DNA from: Jacaranda mimosifolia
Lineage: Eukaryota > Streptophyta > Magnoliopsida > Lamiales > Bignoniaceae
Direction: 5' to 3'
Assembly: GCA_018894105.1 (NCBI GenBank)
Contig: CM032128.1
Coordinates: forward strand, 25,939,299-26,003,298
Length of the DNA: 64,000 nt
The position numbers were made by a program, and so were the translations under genes. Each line of letters starts with the position of its first letter. Within the stretch, counting starts at the first letter, position 1. The notes beneath the pieces were generated by a model. That model had not been told where the DNA came from. It did no database searches and saw only the letters and a program-made list of their open reading frames with translations. This document shows positions 50,342 to 61,540 of the stretch, in pieces.

Positions 50342-52715
50342 ATGCATTTGAGGGCAAGCAGAAGAATTTTCGGTCGAGCTGTTGACGATTACTCTTTCTT
50401 TTCAAGTGCAATTTTCGTAAGTATCTCTTTTGCTCTTAGCTTTATAAATCATTGGCCTTTGATAAGGTCTAGTTCTAGATCTGACTCTAAAGCTACTCAA
50501 TCCGCCTTGAATTGCGAGGCCGAGACGAGTGAGACTTTGGGTGTTGAGTTAAGGGAAACCTTAGGTAGGGGAGATGAAGGCGCGAGGCCTTCTAATCCTG
50601 CCATTGAGGACATAGTTGGGCCTTCGGGCCAAGGTGGGGATGAGGAAGAAGTACCCACAGAGGAGGTACCTAGGTCAAGAGGTCAATTATTCACGACAAC
50701 ACATTATAGCGATATTGTGTTATCAGTATCCTTGAACGATCTGACGTCGATACGAGGAAAATTCCATGTTCCACATGGGTTTAAATTGATAAAGCCTAGA
50801 TCCATAGATAGGATGCATATCCCTTATGTTGGTTGCATTACCATTTTTGAGGATGCTATGAAATGTGGCTTGAGATTTCCCATAGCTGACCCCATAGTCG
50901 ACCTGTTAAGGGGTTTATAAGTTTGCATAACTCAGCTCCTTCCTAACTGTTTTGTGCTAATGTACAGTTTCATTGTACTAATGGGTATTGTCGAGGAATT
51001 GCCCTCGTGGGCCAATTTTAGCCATTCATTTACCAATGTCTCGAAAGTCAAGATTGGTGGGGGAGTCAGGTTTTTATAATTTGACTGCACGATCCCGTAG
51101 GAAAATCTTTAGGAGTTTCTCATCGTCCCATGGTCAGAAATGGAAAGAAATGTGTTTCTATGTTTGACCTCCTACTGGGGTCGAATTCCAAATTCCGAGA
51201 TGATGGATGAGGGGTCGAGTTAGATGTCAGCGAGAATCTATCGTAGAGAAATATTTTTGTTTGAGATCTACTTGAATATGGTGAGATGGATCTCTTGGCA
51301 TTTCTACGAGAGAGGAACTTGGTGCTAGCGGGGCTGCCGACAGCCTCTTTGAGGTTGCGCACAAGTGCTCAATTAGGTAAAAACTAACTCTTTCAATTAT
51401 GTTATCTATCATTCTCTTTTACTATTTATTTAATAAAGAGTTTTTTTACTTGTCCTTTAGGTTGACCCATCATGAATTGTGCTTGCTAGATCGCAATGAA
51501 AAAGCAACAGAAGGCGCAGTAGCACAGGAAAATAGCCGCCGCTTCTTGTGCAGCTCAAGGTGCTGAGGTCGGTTAGGTGGTCCATGAGCCCCCGGTTCTG
51601 ACTGTATAGATTGGAGGGGCCACTAGTAGCTCTCCTTAGCTTAAAAGGAAATCCGTCTAGGCTACAGCTAAAGCCACCGCAAAAAAGGCCACAGTCGAGA
51701 AAGGGAAGAAATTGATGGAGGAAGCATATGCTCTTCTTCCTCTCGATCAGATGTGCAATCTATCGGAGTTCCTAGAACCCCGGTTCGGGGAGAAGGTTGG
51801 TGTGGCGAACGAAGCAACCATAATGGGCATAAGCGCGACGTCCATGATGCCTTTGGTCGTGCTGACTGCTGGTTTATTCGAGAAAGATCAATTCGAGATG
51901 CATAATCATGAACAACTGGCAGCGTTGAAAGCATTCTCATACCATGCCAACATGGTAAGAGTTGAACTGATTATTCTTTACTGTATTTTGGGGTAGAACA
52001 TACATGGGTAGAGTGACGAGTTGTCTTATTTCTCAGGTCGGACAATGGGGATACAACCTCTATCGTCGATTTGTGCGAGACGCACTGGTTGGGATTGGAA
52101 GAAAAATGCGCTCAACTACAAAAACAGCTAAGTGACCTGCTAAAGACTAAAGTTCAGTCATTGGAGTCGAGGATGGCTGAACTGTTAAGAGAGCTAGAGG
52201 AGAAAGACACCCAATTGCTAGCTGTTGTGGAAATGAAGAGTCAGGTCGAGGAGCAATTGAAGAAAACGGTGTTGAGCATCCAGGAAGTTGCCAATACAGG
52301 TCGAGCGTATGGCTACAACAACGCGATGAATTATGCTCGCTCTGAGTTCTTCAAAGTGTTGCCTGGGATCCGCAAGGAAACGGTCCAGCAATTCATGCTG
52401 ACGTCGGCTTTCACCGAAGCGAGCGTTACCTTCAGTATGGATGATGCGCAAGAGGTTGTTGACCAGGTTGTGAAGCAGTTGGAATTTCTTGGATACTAGT
52501 TTGGCCCTGAAGATAAGGCGAAGCTCGACATGAACAAAGATGAGAAACTCCAAGCCTTTGATCTGAACATTCCCATTGAAGATGGCGCGTACATTCCTCT
52601 TCCTCTCCCACGTGTTGTTGCTGTTAGTGAAAAGTTTAGTTTTGGGGGAGAGTTTGCATTGGAGATTAAGAGCAAAGAGGTGAACGTGTCAAATTTATTC
52701 TCGAAGGGAGGTTAG
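50342..52715 (+). pseudogene. Antisense gene of the gypsy element: 'putative gypsy-type transposon' domain plus coiled coil
   Basis: Reads opposite to gag-pol, between pol and the 3' LTR. Seen: ATG at 50342 (MHLRASRRIFGRAVDDYSFF), an acidic Ser-rich segment, then MHIPYVGCITIFEDAMKCGL and RFPIADPIVDLLRGL. These match the domain family named 'putative gypsy type transposon' (PF04195-like, by eye). After frame changes, FYNLTARSRRKIFRSFSSSH with KWKEMCFYV follows. Downstream pieces are 51712-51954 (DQMCNLSEFLEPRFGEKVG), 52071-52499 (heptad-rich VQSLESRMAELLRELEEKDT, a clear coiled coil, then YNNAMNYARSEFFKVLPGI) and 52530-52715. Candidate GT-AG introns lie at 51377-51460 and 51955-52036, and a GTAAGT donor at 50417. 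The function of this protein family is not known to me. The copy is broken between 50918 and 51700. Confidence 0.7.
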
Positions 52716-53537
52716 GTATTCTTGGCAGAAGAGGCGGGACCTTCTCAAATGGTGGGTCCTAGTCAACCGAAGACGAAGGAGCAGGAGGTTGAAGGACCCA
52801 TTTTGAGCAGGCAAGTGGGCTCAACTTAGGAGCTTTTCAGGACTATGGACAAAGGCGCTGCAGAGGGAGTTGCTCGATAGGGCGAAGCCACAGGGTCGAG
52901 CTAGGTTATTCTCCATTAGTCAAGATTGTAATTTGCTTCCAACCTTTTTCTTTTATTATTATTATGTCGAATGATGGTAGTAAAGCAAAGGATGCCTTAA
53001 TGGAAGTGTGGGGTCGACTTGGCCTCTCATTTTCTCTAATATCTTGTTTACCATTCTTGCGCTCTGTTAATTGCTTTATTTTAGAAATCAACTACGAGGT
53101 CGATTTTGTGATTCTTTAATAATTAATTAATAAATAATAATTAAAAAGATAGTATGATCCAATGGGTATAATGTAACTGGGGGATCAACATAGGCATTGA
53201 GCGGTAGCCAAATTAAATAAAGAGAATCAAATTACTGGTCGAGTATTGTACCCTTTTATTTAATAAATTGTACTGCTATGGGATCGATCCACGTAGTTTT
53301 GGCGATCACGCTAAGTGGGGTCAAAACTGTGCGACTACTGGGTCGGCATAACCAATATTTTTTGGATCAGATGACTACGGGGTCGACCTGACCATTCTAC
53401 AAGTACGGGTCGATCAGACGACTACGGGTTTGATTTGATCATGGTTTATTAAATAAATCAGATATGTTGGAATCAAGTGACTATGAGGTTGCTCAACATC
53501 ATTTGCTAAAGCAAAGCGTTGTCTTGTACAATGTAAT

Positions 53538-56500
53538 CTATACATAGAATTTCTTGAGGTTAATAGCATTCCATGGCCTAAGTAATGCATTTCCTAATAG
53601 GTCAGCTAATCGGTACGAGTTATGTTTTGCATCCTTTACAACGGAGTAAGGGCCTTCCCACTTCGAATCGAGTTTACCTCCATTACAGGAGACTTCAACC
53701 TTTTTCAAAACAAGGTCACCTACTTTAAAGGACCTGGGCCTCACTTGCTTGTCATAATGTTTTACCATGATGGATCTATATCTCTGCATTTTTGAAAAAG
53801 CTTGTTATCGTAGTTTGTCGATGAGGTCCAAGTCAACCTCTCTTTCCGCTTTGTTCCTAATTGGGTTACAGTGTATGACCCGTGCTTTATGTTGGATTAG
53901 TTTAGTAGGTATTACAGCTTCTGAACCATATACCAAACTGTAAGGGCTGTTTTCGGTAGCTGTTCTCGAAGTGGTACGGTAATCCCAAAGGACGCCTGGG
54001 AGTTTATCAACCCAGCTTGCATCAGAACTTTCTAATTTGGTCTTAATATGGTCAAGTACAGTTCTGTTGGTTACTTCTGTTTGACCGTTGGATTGGGTGT
54101 TCCCCACTGAGGTAAAATGCTACTTCATGCCTAGGCTCTCACACCATTCCCTGGTCCGTTTGCTCTGGAACTGAGTGCCATTATCAGATATAAGGACCTT
54201 TGGTAAATCGAAACGGAAAATGATATTTTTCCACATAAAACTTCTTATAGCCGCATCTATGATCTCACTGCCTCTGCCTCAACACATTTAGTGAAATATT
54301 TGACTGCTACAATCATAAATTTCCTTTGCCCTGTAGTCATCGGGAAGGAACCCACAATATCAACCCCTCACTGGTCAAACGGCCAAGTGATTTGTACCGG
54401 CATCAGTGCAGCAATAGGTTGATGAGAGATGTTTGTGTGGAATTGGCATGATCGGCATTTTCTTGCAAACTCAACTGCATCCTTGATAAGGGTTGGCCAG
54501 AAATATTCGTTTCTAATAATTTTATGAGCTAACGAACGACCTCCCGCGTAGTTTCCATATATACCTGCATGAACCTCCTTTAAGACTTCCTGCGCCTGGT
54601 TGTGAGCAAGACATCTTAGGAGAGGTCCAGAAACGAATCTCTTGTATAACTGATCAAACTCATCCAAAGCAAATTTCGATGCAAGCCTTCTGAGTCTTTG
54701 GGCATCAACCTTTTCAGAAGACACCTTCCCCTCTTTGATGTAGGCTTTAATTTCATCAATCCAAGTTTGTTCTTGGGTATCCATCATGAATATTTTGCCG
54801 CGTCGAGACTCAAAAATGGTAGGTCCATGCAAGACCATGAAGGTGATTGACCTGTCTCTAGTATCTTTGGACGTCCTGGCGAATTTGGAAAGTGCATCCG
54901 CTCTCTCGTTCTCTGACCTAGATACTTGGCTGAGTGTGAATTTTTCAAATAATTGTCTCAGTCTCTTGACCTCATGAAGGTAGGCGTTCATAATCAGATC
55001 TCTTGCTTCAAAATTACCTTCAACGTGCTCAACAACTAGTTGAGAATCAGTAATGGTAGCCAGATTCCGTACCCTTCTATCCAGAGCCCATCCTCAATCC
55101 AGCAATGAGAGCTTCATACTCCGCCTTGTTATTAGTGATTGTGTAATTTAGTTTGATAGCAAAATCGTACTCTTGGGATTGAGGAGAGCACAATAATACC
55201 CCTGCTTCTCCCCCTGAGTTTGTAGCTGACCTATCAACATTCAAGGTCTAGGTTAGCGATTGAGGTTCTTGGGGAAGTGGCTGGTTGATCTTTTCTGCCA
55301 TAAAATTTGCCAACACTTGGGCTTTTATTGCGATACGAGGTTGAAATCTGAGGTCAAATTCTCCTAGCTCAATGGCCCACTTGGTCAACCTTCCCGAAAT
55401 GTCTGGTTTAGTGAGCACTTGTCTCAAAGATAGGTTCGTCAAAACAACGATAGTATTGGATAGAATACACCAGTTTGCTGACTCCTCAATCTCTAAATAG
55501 TTGTGGTCATGGCCTTGCAACATTTTGCTGATGTAATACACCAGTTTGTTCTTGCCTTCTTTGGTCGACACCAGCATAGAGCTAATGGCAATCATCGACA
55601 TGGTTAAGTATAAATATAGAACTTCTCCAACAGCTGGTTTCGATAGCACGGGAGGTTAGGAAAGGTATTCCTTTAATTCGACCAGCGCCTGGTTGCACTA
55701 ATCAGTCTATTAAAACTTCTTAGCATTTCTTAGGACCCGAAACAATGGCAAGCTCTTTTCTGCCAATCTTGCTATAAATTGACCTAAAGCTATGATCCGC
55801 CAGACTAGCCTTTGCACATCCTTGATTGATCTCAGGGGCGCTATATCCTAGATGGCCTGTATCTTTTGGGGATTGGCCTCAATACCTCGCTAGCTGATAA
55901 TATACCCTAGAAAATTTCCTTCCTTGACGCCAAAAGTGCATTTACTCGAGTTAAGCTTAATTCTAAAAGCACGGAGAATGGTAAAAGTATGAGCGAGGTC
56001 GGTAAGATGGTAAACCTCATTTTCTGTCTTGACGATCATGTCGTCCACATACACATCCATAGATCGGCCTATTTCATTTTTAAACGTGAAATTAACCAAT
56101 CTCTGGTATGTTGCCCCGTCATTCTTCAATCCAAACAGCATGACCAGAAAATAGTATATGCCGTTGGGCACTACAAAAGAAGTTTTATCTCGATCCTCGA
56201 GGGTCACAAAAATTTGATAATACCCTTGAAAGGCATCCATCATGCTTAAAAGTTCACACCCAGTAGTGGAATCAACTAATAAATCAATTCGAGGCAGAGG
56301 ATATGGGTTTTTAGGGAATGCTTTATTAAGATCTGTGAAATCATTACACATTCTCCATTTTCCTTCGTTTTTAGGAACTAAGACTACATTACATAACTAA
56401 CTAGGATATTGGATTTCAATAATGTCGCCGGCGTCAAGAAGCTTGCTGACCTCTTCCTTGATGATCAGAGTCCTTTCAGCATTAAAAGTTATGGTCTTCT

Positions 56501-57561
56501 GTCGAACGGTCTTGTGCGCAGGATCGACGTTAAGTTGATGCACAATGATTTCTGGGTCTATGCTTTCCAGGTCGGTAGCTTTCCATGCAAAGACGTCCAC
56601 ATTCCTTTGGAGGAAATCAATGAGCAAACATTCCATTGGACCTCCCAGGCTTGCTCCTATTTGGGTCGTCTTCTTAGGGTTCCCAGGCTCCAATTCAATG
56701 GTTTTAAATTCCTCTACTGGTTCGACTCTAGTATCTTTGTTTTCCTCTTTTTGTTGTTCTAACCCATGTTAGGTTTCATTATTAGGATGTCCCCCGAGGC
56801 CTTCAGTTGAGGTTGTTTCTTTTGATAGTTGGCTTCAGTTGAAATAGTATAACATCATCATGCCTCTTTCATATTGCATAGCATTTCGCATGTCCCCACT
56901 GGTGTGGGAAATTTGACCTTCATATGGTAGGTCGACATAATTGCTTGAAAGTTATTCAAAGCTGGCCTACCAATTATGGCGTTGTAAGCAAAGGGAAAAT
57001 CTACTACCAGAAAGTTAATCATCAATGTACGCCTTCTAGGAATTTCGCCAAACGAGGTGGTCAAATTGATGGATCCCACTGGAACAATTTCCACTCCCCC
57101 AAACCCGACTAGGGGTGTTCCGATTGAGTCGAAATTCAATTTGCCAAGCTACATTCTATCAAGGGTTGAAAAAAAGATAATATTCACAGAACTGCCATTA
57201 TCGACCAGTATTTTACGGACCTCAAAGTTTGCAATTTCAACAAAGACCACTAATGGGCAATCCAAGCTACCTTCCACATCATGTCCTCCTAAATGCTTCA
57301 GGTTGGAATCTGAGAAGGAAATAGGCTCAAAGCTAGTGGATAGTTGGTAGATCACATATTGTTTACCCATCTATCGAATTCAAGTTGTCTCTGCACTTGT
57401 TTTCGTGCTGACCTCGAGTCTCCTCCTATCGACCCGCTGGCTATCGTGTTGATTATGCCTTTCAAAGGGGGACAATTATCTTCCATCTTCTGTTTCCCTT
57501 TATCATCACGCTTTGGGCTCAGTGATTGTTCTTTACGGGGAGTCTGGTTGGTCTGAGCCAT
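53538..57561 (-). pseudogene. Ty3/gypsy pol (protease, RT, RNase H, second RNase H, integrase), broken
   Basis: Seen leftward: protease KILVDNGSSVNIIFFSTLDR (57370-57149) and AYNAIIGRPALNNFQAIMST (57139-56858); linker and RT start from 56693 (HKTVRQKTITFNAERTLIIK); RT with MDAFQGYYQIFVTLEDRDKT and YVDDMIVK intact (56351-55890); first RNase H/tether region (55649-55248, LVYYISKMLQGHDHNYLEIE); second RNase H with NVDRSATNSGGEAG and NNKAEYEALIAGL (about 55240-55080) and SRSENERADALSKFARTS (54991 on); integrase zinc region HAGIYGNYAGGRSLAHKI...CRSCQ (one expected His is Tyr); core with GVDIVGSFPMTT and QSNGQTEVTNRT; C-terminus FKVGDLVLKK ending at 53538. Stops near 56397, 55890, 55650, 55247, 54367 and in the integrase core. 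Confidence 0.9.
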
Positions 57562-57576
57562 AGCCTGTAAAGCTTT

Positions 57577-58590
57577 CTAATCCACAAATTTCTTAAGGTG
57601 GCCCTGTCGGATAAGGCGCTCGATCTCCTCCTGTAGGTTGAAACAATCTTCGGTATCATGACCCTTCTGATGGTGGACATGAGAATACTTCTTCGACTTT
57701 CTCATAGCTTTCGTCTCAGTGAGTTTTCTGAGCCTTTTTAGGAGATTGTCATGTTGGATTGCTAGCAAGACCTCTCTGCAGGGGGCGTTCAGATGAGCAT
57801 AATTATGGAAGCGTTTGATAGGAGACCTATGACCTTCATTATGATGTCAGTCATCTTTCTCATTTCCTATCTTCTTGTCAGGTTCTTCTCCCCCGAATTT
57901 CATCCTATTCATCTCTTCTTGGGTTATATACCTTTTTGCCAGATCTAAGAGCTCCTCCATTATCCGAGGGCGCTCCCTAACTAATGCATTGGCGCACTGC
58001 TTATGCCTCAACCCTAAAAACAACACATCGATAAGGAATTCAATGCGAAGGTTATCAATTTTTAGGATCTCCATGTTGAATCTAGAGAAAAAATCCCTCA
58101 AAGTTTCTCCTTCATTCTGCTTGACGGTGTGCAAGTGAGTATGAGGTAATTTAGCTTTCCTTCTGCTAGCAAATTGTTGTAAGAACTTATCATAAAGCTG
58201 GTCATAAGTATATATGGAAGCTAGCTCAAGTTTAACAAACCATTCCAATGCAATACCTTGGAAGGTGTTAACCAATATCTTTGCATGAATATGGTCACCG
58301 TGCCCATGCAGCTGGATCATGTGCTCAAATTGCAATAGGTGCTCATTTGGGTCGGTTGACCCATTATATCGTGGCAATCCGGTAGGGACTTTTGCATCAA
58401 GAGCTATCCTCTCGTCGATAATCTCTTGCACAAAAGGCGACTCTCTTTCACGTTAGATTTAGGGAGTCGTTTTAGCCTGAGTCTTTTCCAAATTCCTTCT
58501 CAAGATTTCTTCCAACCTTTTATTAAGTTGCTGGACCTGATGCGATACCTCTTTCCATTCCTCTTTGTCTACCCTGGACATATCTCAGCT
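57577..58590 (-). pseudogene. Ty3/gypsy gag
   Basis: Main open piece 58431-57847 (194 codons): AKVPTGLPRYNGSTDPNEHL, then EWFVKLELASIYTYDQLYDK and the QFASRRKAKLPHTHLHTVKQ-NEGETLRDFFSRF region, the classic Retrotrans_gag core. Earlier codons to about 58590 (QVQQLNKRLEEILRRNLEK) are in reach of one stop. The second piece, 57768-57577, has the zinc-knuckle region HHQKGHDTEDCFNLQEEIER, in which the usual first Cys is not seen. One stop near 57848 separates the pieces. Confidence 0.85.
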
Positions 58591-59079
58591 GGGATTTAGC
58601 CTCTGGAGTTCACCTCGATCATGCTATTGGGCTCGATCCGGTATAACCCATTAATCTGTCAATTCTGCTACTTCTTCACGAGGGACATGACGGGGTTCGT
58701 TACAAGGGAAACGACCTGGTCTCAGTTCATGTCTACTGGAGGGAAGGTGTATCTCATTTCTGGCCCTGCCTTCAGTCGGGGGTTGTTCCTCTCAGTGGGT
58801 GGGATGAGGAGTAACGCTCGCGGCCGACGCTGGCTGATTATTGTGCCTCTACAAAGTGGTAGATAATTGAGCCGAAAGCTGAGCTGAAATCTGGTCACTG
58901 ATCATTTGCATAAATTGAGGAATGCTCAAAGTGACCATTTACTCCGTTTGCGAACTAGGGCCACCCCCCTCCTAAGTAGGCTGTTGATGGGGAGGCGACG
59001 AATGCGGTTAGGGCAAGCAACGCTCATTTTGCCTTTCAAAAATAGTCCTCCTAGTTTCTACCATCTTCGACTGTGAAGT

Positions 59080-59104
59080 TTCGTTCCCACATACAGCGCC
59101 AAAA
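59080..59104 (-). other. Primer binding site of the gypsy element
   Basis: On the minus strand the bases following the 5' LTR read TTTTGGCGCTGTATGTGGGA, close to the TGGCGCCGTCTGTGGGAA type common after the 5' LTR of plant Tat-like elements. Confidence 0.7.
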
Positions 59105-59858
59105 TGTTGATGGTTAAGCGGACACACATTGTTTTTCGACCTGAGCGATGGTAACAAATTTAGTATGTGGGGCTTTTTGACCTAAAAGTGGTGGGGGATC
59201 GAAACCTGCAACTAAGTAGCAAACGTCAGGCTAGCCGGAAGAGTCGTTGGCTAAGACCCTCCGATAGTTAAATCAGTTTCTGAACTGAATTACAAAATAA
59301 AAAATGAGCAGAGTAACGACTTGATTTAGAATAATAATCTTACCTTTTGGTTGAGAGAAGAGAATATTTATAGTGTATGCTTTTTGGTAAAAAGACGAGA
59401 ATCGCCTTAACAAGATCCCAGCGGGATTTTCGCTAGTAGGGGCAGTTATGGTCATTTTGACCAGAGCCCATGTTTTGCAACTGTTTACTGTGCCGACCAC
59501 TAAGCTCCACGGAGGGCGAGTCCGTGCTGTCATTAAATGCAGGTGCGACAACATTAATGGTGGAGGTGACATGCCGTCACAGCATTAAATACGGATGGAC
59601 GAGTGGTTGAAGTGCATTTAATGCAGCTGATGGGATGGTGTAGGTTGTATCATTAGTCGCTAAACACCTGAGTCTGCTAATCAGGTTGGCTTATTCGACC
59701 TTGCTGGTTGAACAGTCATCTCAACCTTTTTGGTTGAATTTGGGCATGACTAAATAAGGCCTAATGATACCAACATAACCCGACCTCCAGGTCGAAATTA
59801 AACTGAGCCTAATAAGTTTATTAGGCTTTCAAGGCCTTAATCGGCTAATCCCATATCA
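59105..59858 (-). repeat. 5' LTR of the gypsy element (right)
   Basis: Colinear with 49312-50063 with scattered substitutions. The palindrome is partly lost here (CCGACCTCCAGGTCGA). Confidence 0.92.
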
Positions 59859-59896
59859 ATATGGATGTGAAAATAAAAAGAAATGATATTTTTACT

Positions 59897-60718
59897 TATG
59901 GGGGGTGTAAATGGATATTGAACGAATCGGATACACTGCTTTCATATTCGAATCCGTTTAACTTTTTGAATATTTGAATACGGATATGAATTTGATGTAT
60001 ATTTAAAAATGATATTCGAATTCTTATCCATCGGATATCGGTCGAATTCGGATATATCTGTATTCGATTATAATTATTCAGATTTATTCATATTTTATTA
60101 AACTTATCTATATTCAAATTATTTTTTTATATTTATATTCTATGATAATTATTTAGATATCTATTTACAAATATCTAAATACGTGAGTCTATGAATCTAT
60201 AACAAATACATATTTTAATTAATAGAAGGAACTATATAATTTCATTAAAAAGAAAGCAATCAAACAAATAGCATAATTTCTAATTAATAATTTATTTTAT
60301 AATTAATTATTAGTTCTTACAAATAATAATAATGGCATTGGAGTATATTAATTATAAAGTCAACCAACAATAATTATGTTGATTAACTTTATTCTTCAAA
60401 TTTTTTCTCTATATTATAATATTGTTTAAAATTTATTCTTTTTTTCTTCCCAATTCTTCAATTATAATTTATATATACATATATGGATTATGAGATTTTT
60501 ATTAAAAATATAAATAATATATTATTTAATAAATATATATTTAGAGCGGATATTAAACGGATCGGATACGCATTTACCATATTCGTATCTATTTATAATC
60601 GGATATGTACTATTCGAATATGGATAATATCCACTTTAAACAGATGCGGATAAATTTTATATAAATGGATACAAATGCGAACGGTAAACGAATTTTTTAA
60701 TATCTATTTACAGCCCTA
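59897..60718. mobile_element. Non-autonomous hAT-like DNA transposon
   Basis: Seen: the 8 bp direct repeat TTTTTACT at 59889-59896 and 60719-60726 flanks a segment whose left end reads TATGGGGGGTGTAAATGGAT and whose right end, on the minus strand, reads TAGGGCTGTAAATAGATAT. Subterminal parts are rich in GGATAT/CGGATA/ATTCGAAT motifs on both sides. Known: 8 bp duplications and GGG..TGTAAATGGATATCC-type ends are features of plant hAT elements. No transposase is encoded; the interior is AT-rich. Confidence 0.75.
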
Positions 60719-60816
60719 TTTTTACTGAAAATAAGCTTAAACTATCGTATTTTCTTGTTTTGAAGTAGTACGAAAATGAAAATAGCATTATAATGAAAAC
60801 ACAAACAATTAGGGCT

Positions 60817-61303
60817 TTAATTCCTCTTGGACTTAAGTGTACTAAGGTGATCCAAGTGGTATCTGACTTAATGGCATAAGTTTCACACATAAAGTTTTTT
60901 TATGTTTATATATACATATATCAAGAGTCAGTTAAGAGTCAAACTCCTAACCTCATACTTTATATGTGAGATTAATATTGTTGGACCGAAGTGCAGTCTG
61001 CAAGTCTCACACATAAAGTATGAGATTAAGGGTTCGAATTTTAATAAATTCCTAATGTTTTTAATTCCTCTTGGTCTTAAGTGTACTAAGGTGATCCAAG
61101 TGGTATCTGACTTAATGGCATAAGTTTCACACATAATTTTTTTTTTTATGTTTATATATGCATACATCAAGAGTCTATTAGGAGTCAAACTCCTAACCTC
61201 ATACTTTATATGTGAGATTAATATTGTTGGACCGAAGACTAGTCTGCAAGTCTCACAAATAAAGTATGAGATTAAGGGTTCGAATCTTAAAAAATTCCTA
61301 ATG
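60817..61303. repeat. Tandem duplication (244 bp unit) with long fold-back in each unit
   Basis: Unit 1 is 60817-61060 and unit 2 is 61061-61303, nearly identical. Each holds an inverted repeat of about 43 bp with a loop of about 28 bases: arms 60931-60973/61002-61044 and 61177-61219/61248-61290. The stem core is CTCATACTTTAT(A/G)TGTGAGA. The right arm contains GGGTTCGAAT, like a Pol III B box, and TGGCATAAGTTT upstream resembles an A box, so a tRNA-derived (SINE-like) origin is possible. Small open frames here on both strands only reflect the duplication. Confidence 0.85.
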
Positions 61304-61384
61304 TGCATGTGTATAAAAAAATGTACTCAGGCAATTCAAATTTTACGACCATGCAAGCCAGATTCAACTTAGGATGCTTAAATA

Positions 61385-61540
61385 ATATTTTGCCGCCATC
61401 TAATATGAGATACGTGATTACTTAGCATAAATTTCAGTGTTTGTCTTGGTAAGAAAATATTACAATTCTAAATCTTTGAAATTTCTCACTAATTGTCATA
61501 TGAACCATGTTTTATATTCTGCTTCGAAGGGGTATCTCAA
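61385..61540. repeat. Dispersed repeat, copy of 35960-36140
   Basis: Begins ATAATATTTTGCCGCCATCT and continues in the order described for its partner. Diverged, non-coding. Confidence 0.5.

Larger units (their letters stand above)
49312..59858 (-). mobile_element. Ty3/gypsy LTR retrotransposon, Tat type, with an extra antisense gene
   Basis: Seen: LTRs at 49312-50063 (3' LTR) and 59105-59858 (5' LTR), TG...CA ends, and the perfect target duplication ATATG (49307-49311 and 59859-59863). A primer site lies inside the right LTR and a purine tract inside the left one. Gag, protease, RT, RNase H, a second RNase H and integrase read leftward. Known: two RNase H domains and an extra ORF between pol and the 3' LTR mark the Tat lineage. 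The extra gene here reads rightward, opposite to gag-pol. Stops are scattered through pol, so the copy is defective. Confidence 0.95.

Noticed and set aside
52218..52553. 111-codon minus-strand frame
   Set aside because: Antisense of the coiled-coil exon of the antisense gypsy gene, with no pol similarity.
60931..61045. tRNA gene suggested by GGGTTCGAAT
   Set aside because: No cloverleaf with acceptor stem and anticodon arm of normal spacing; treated as a tRNA-derived repeat.
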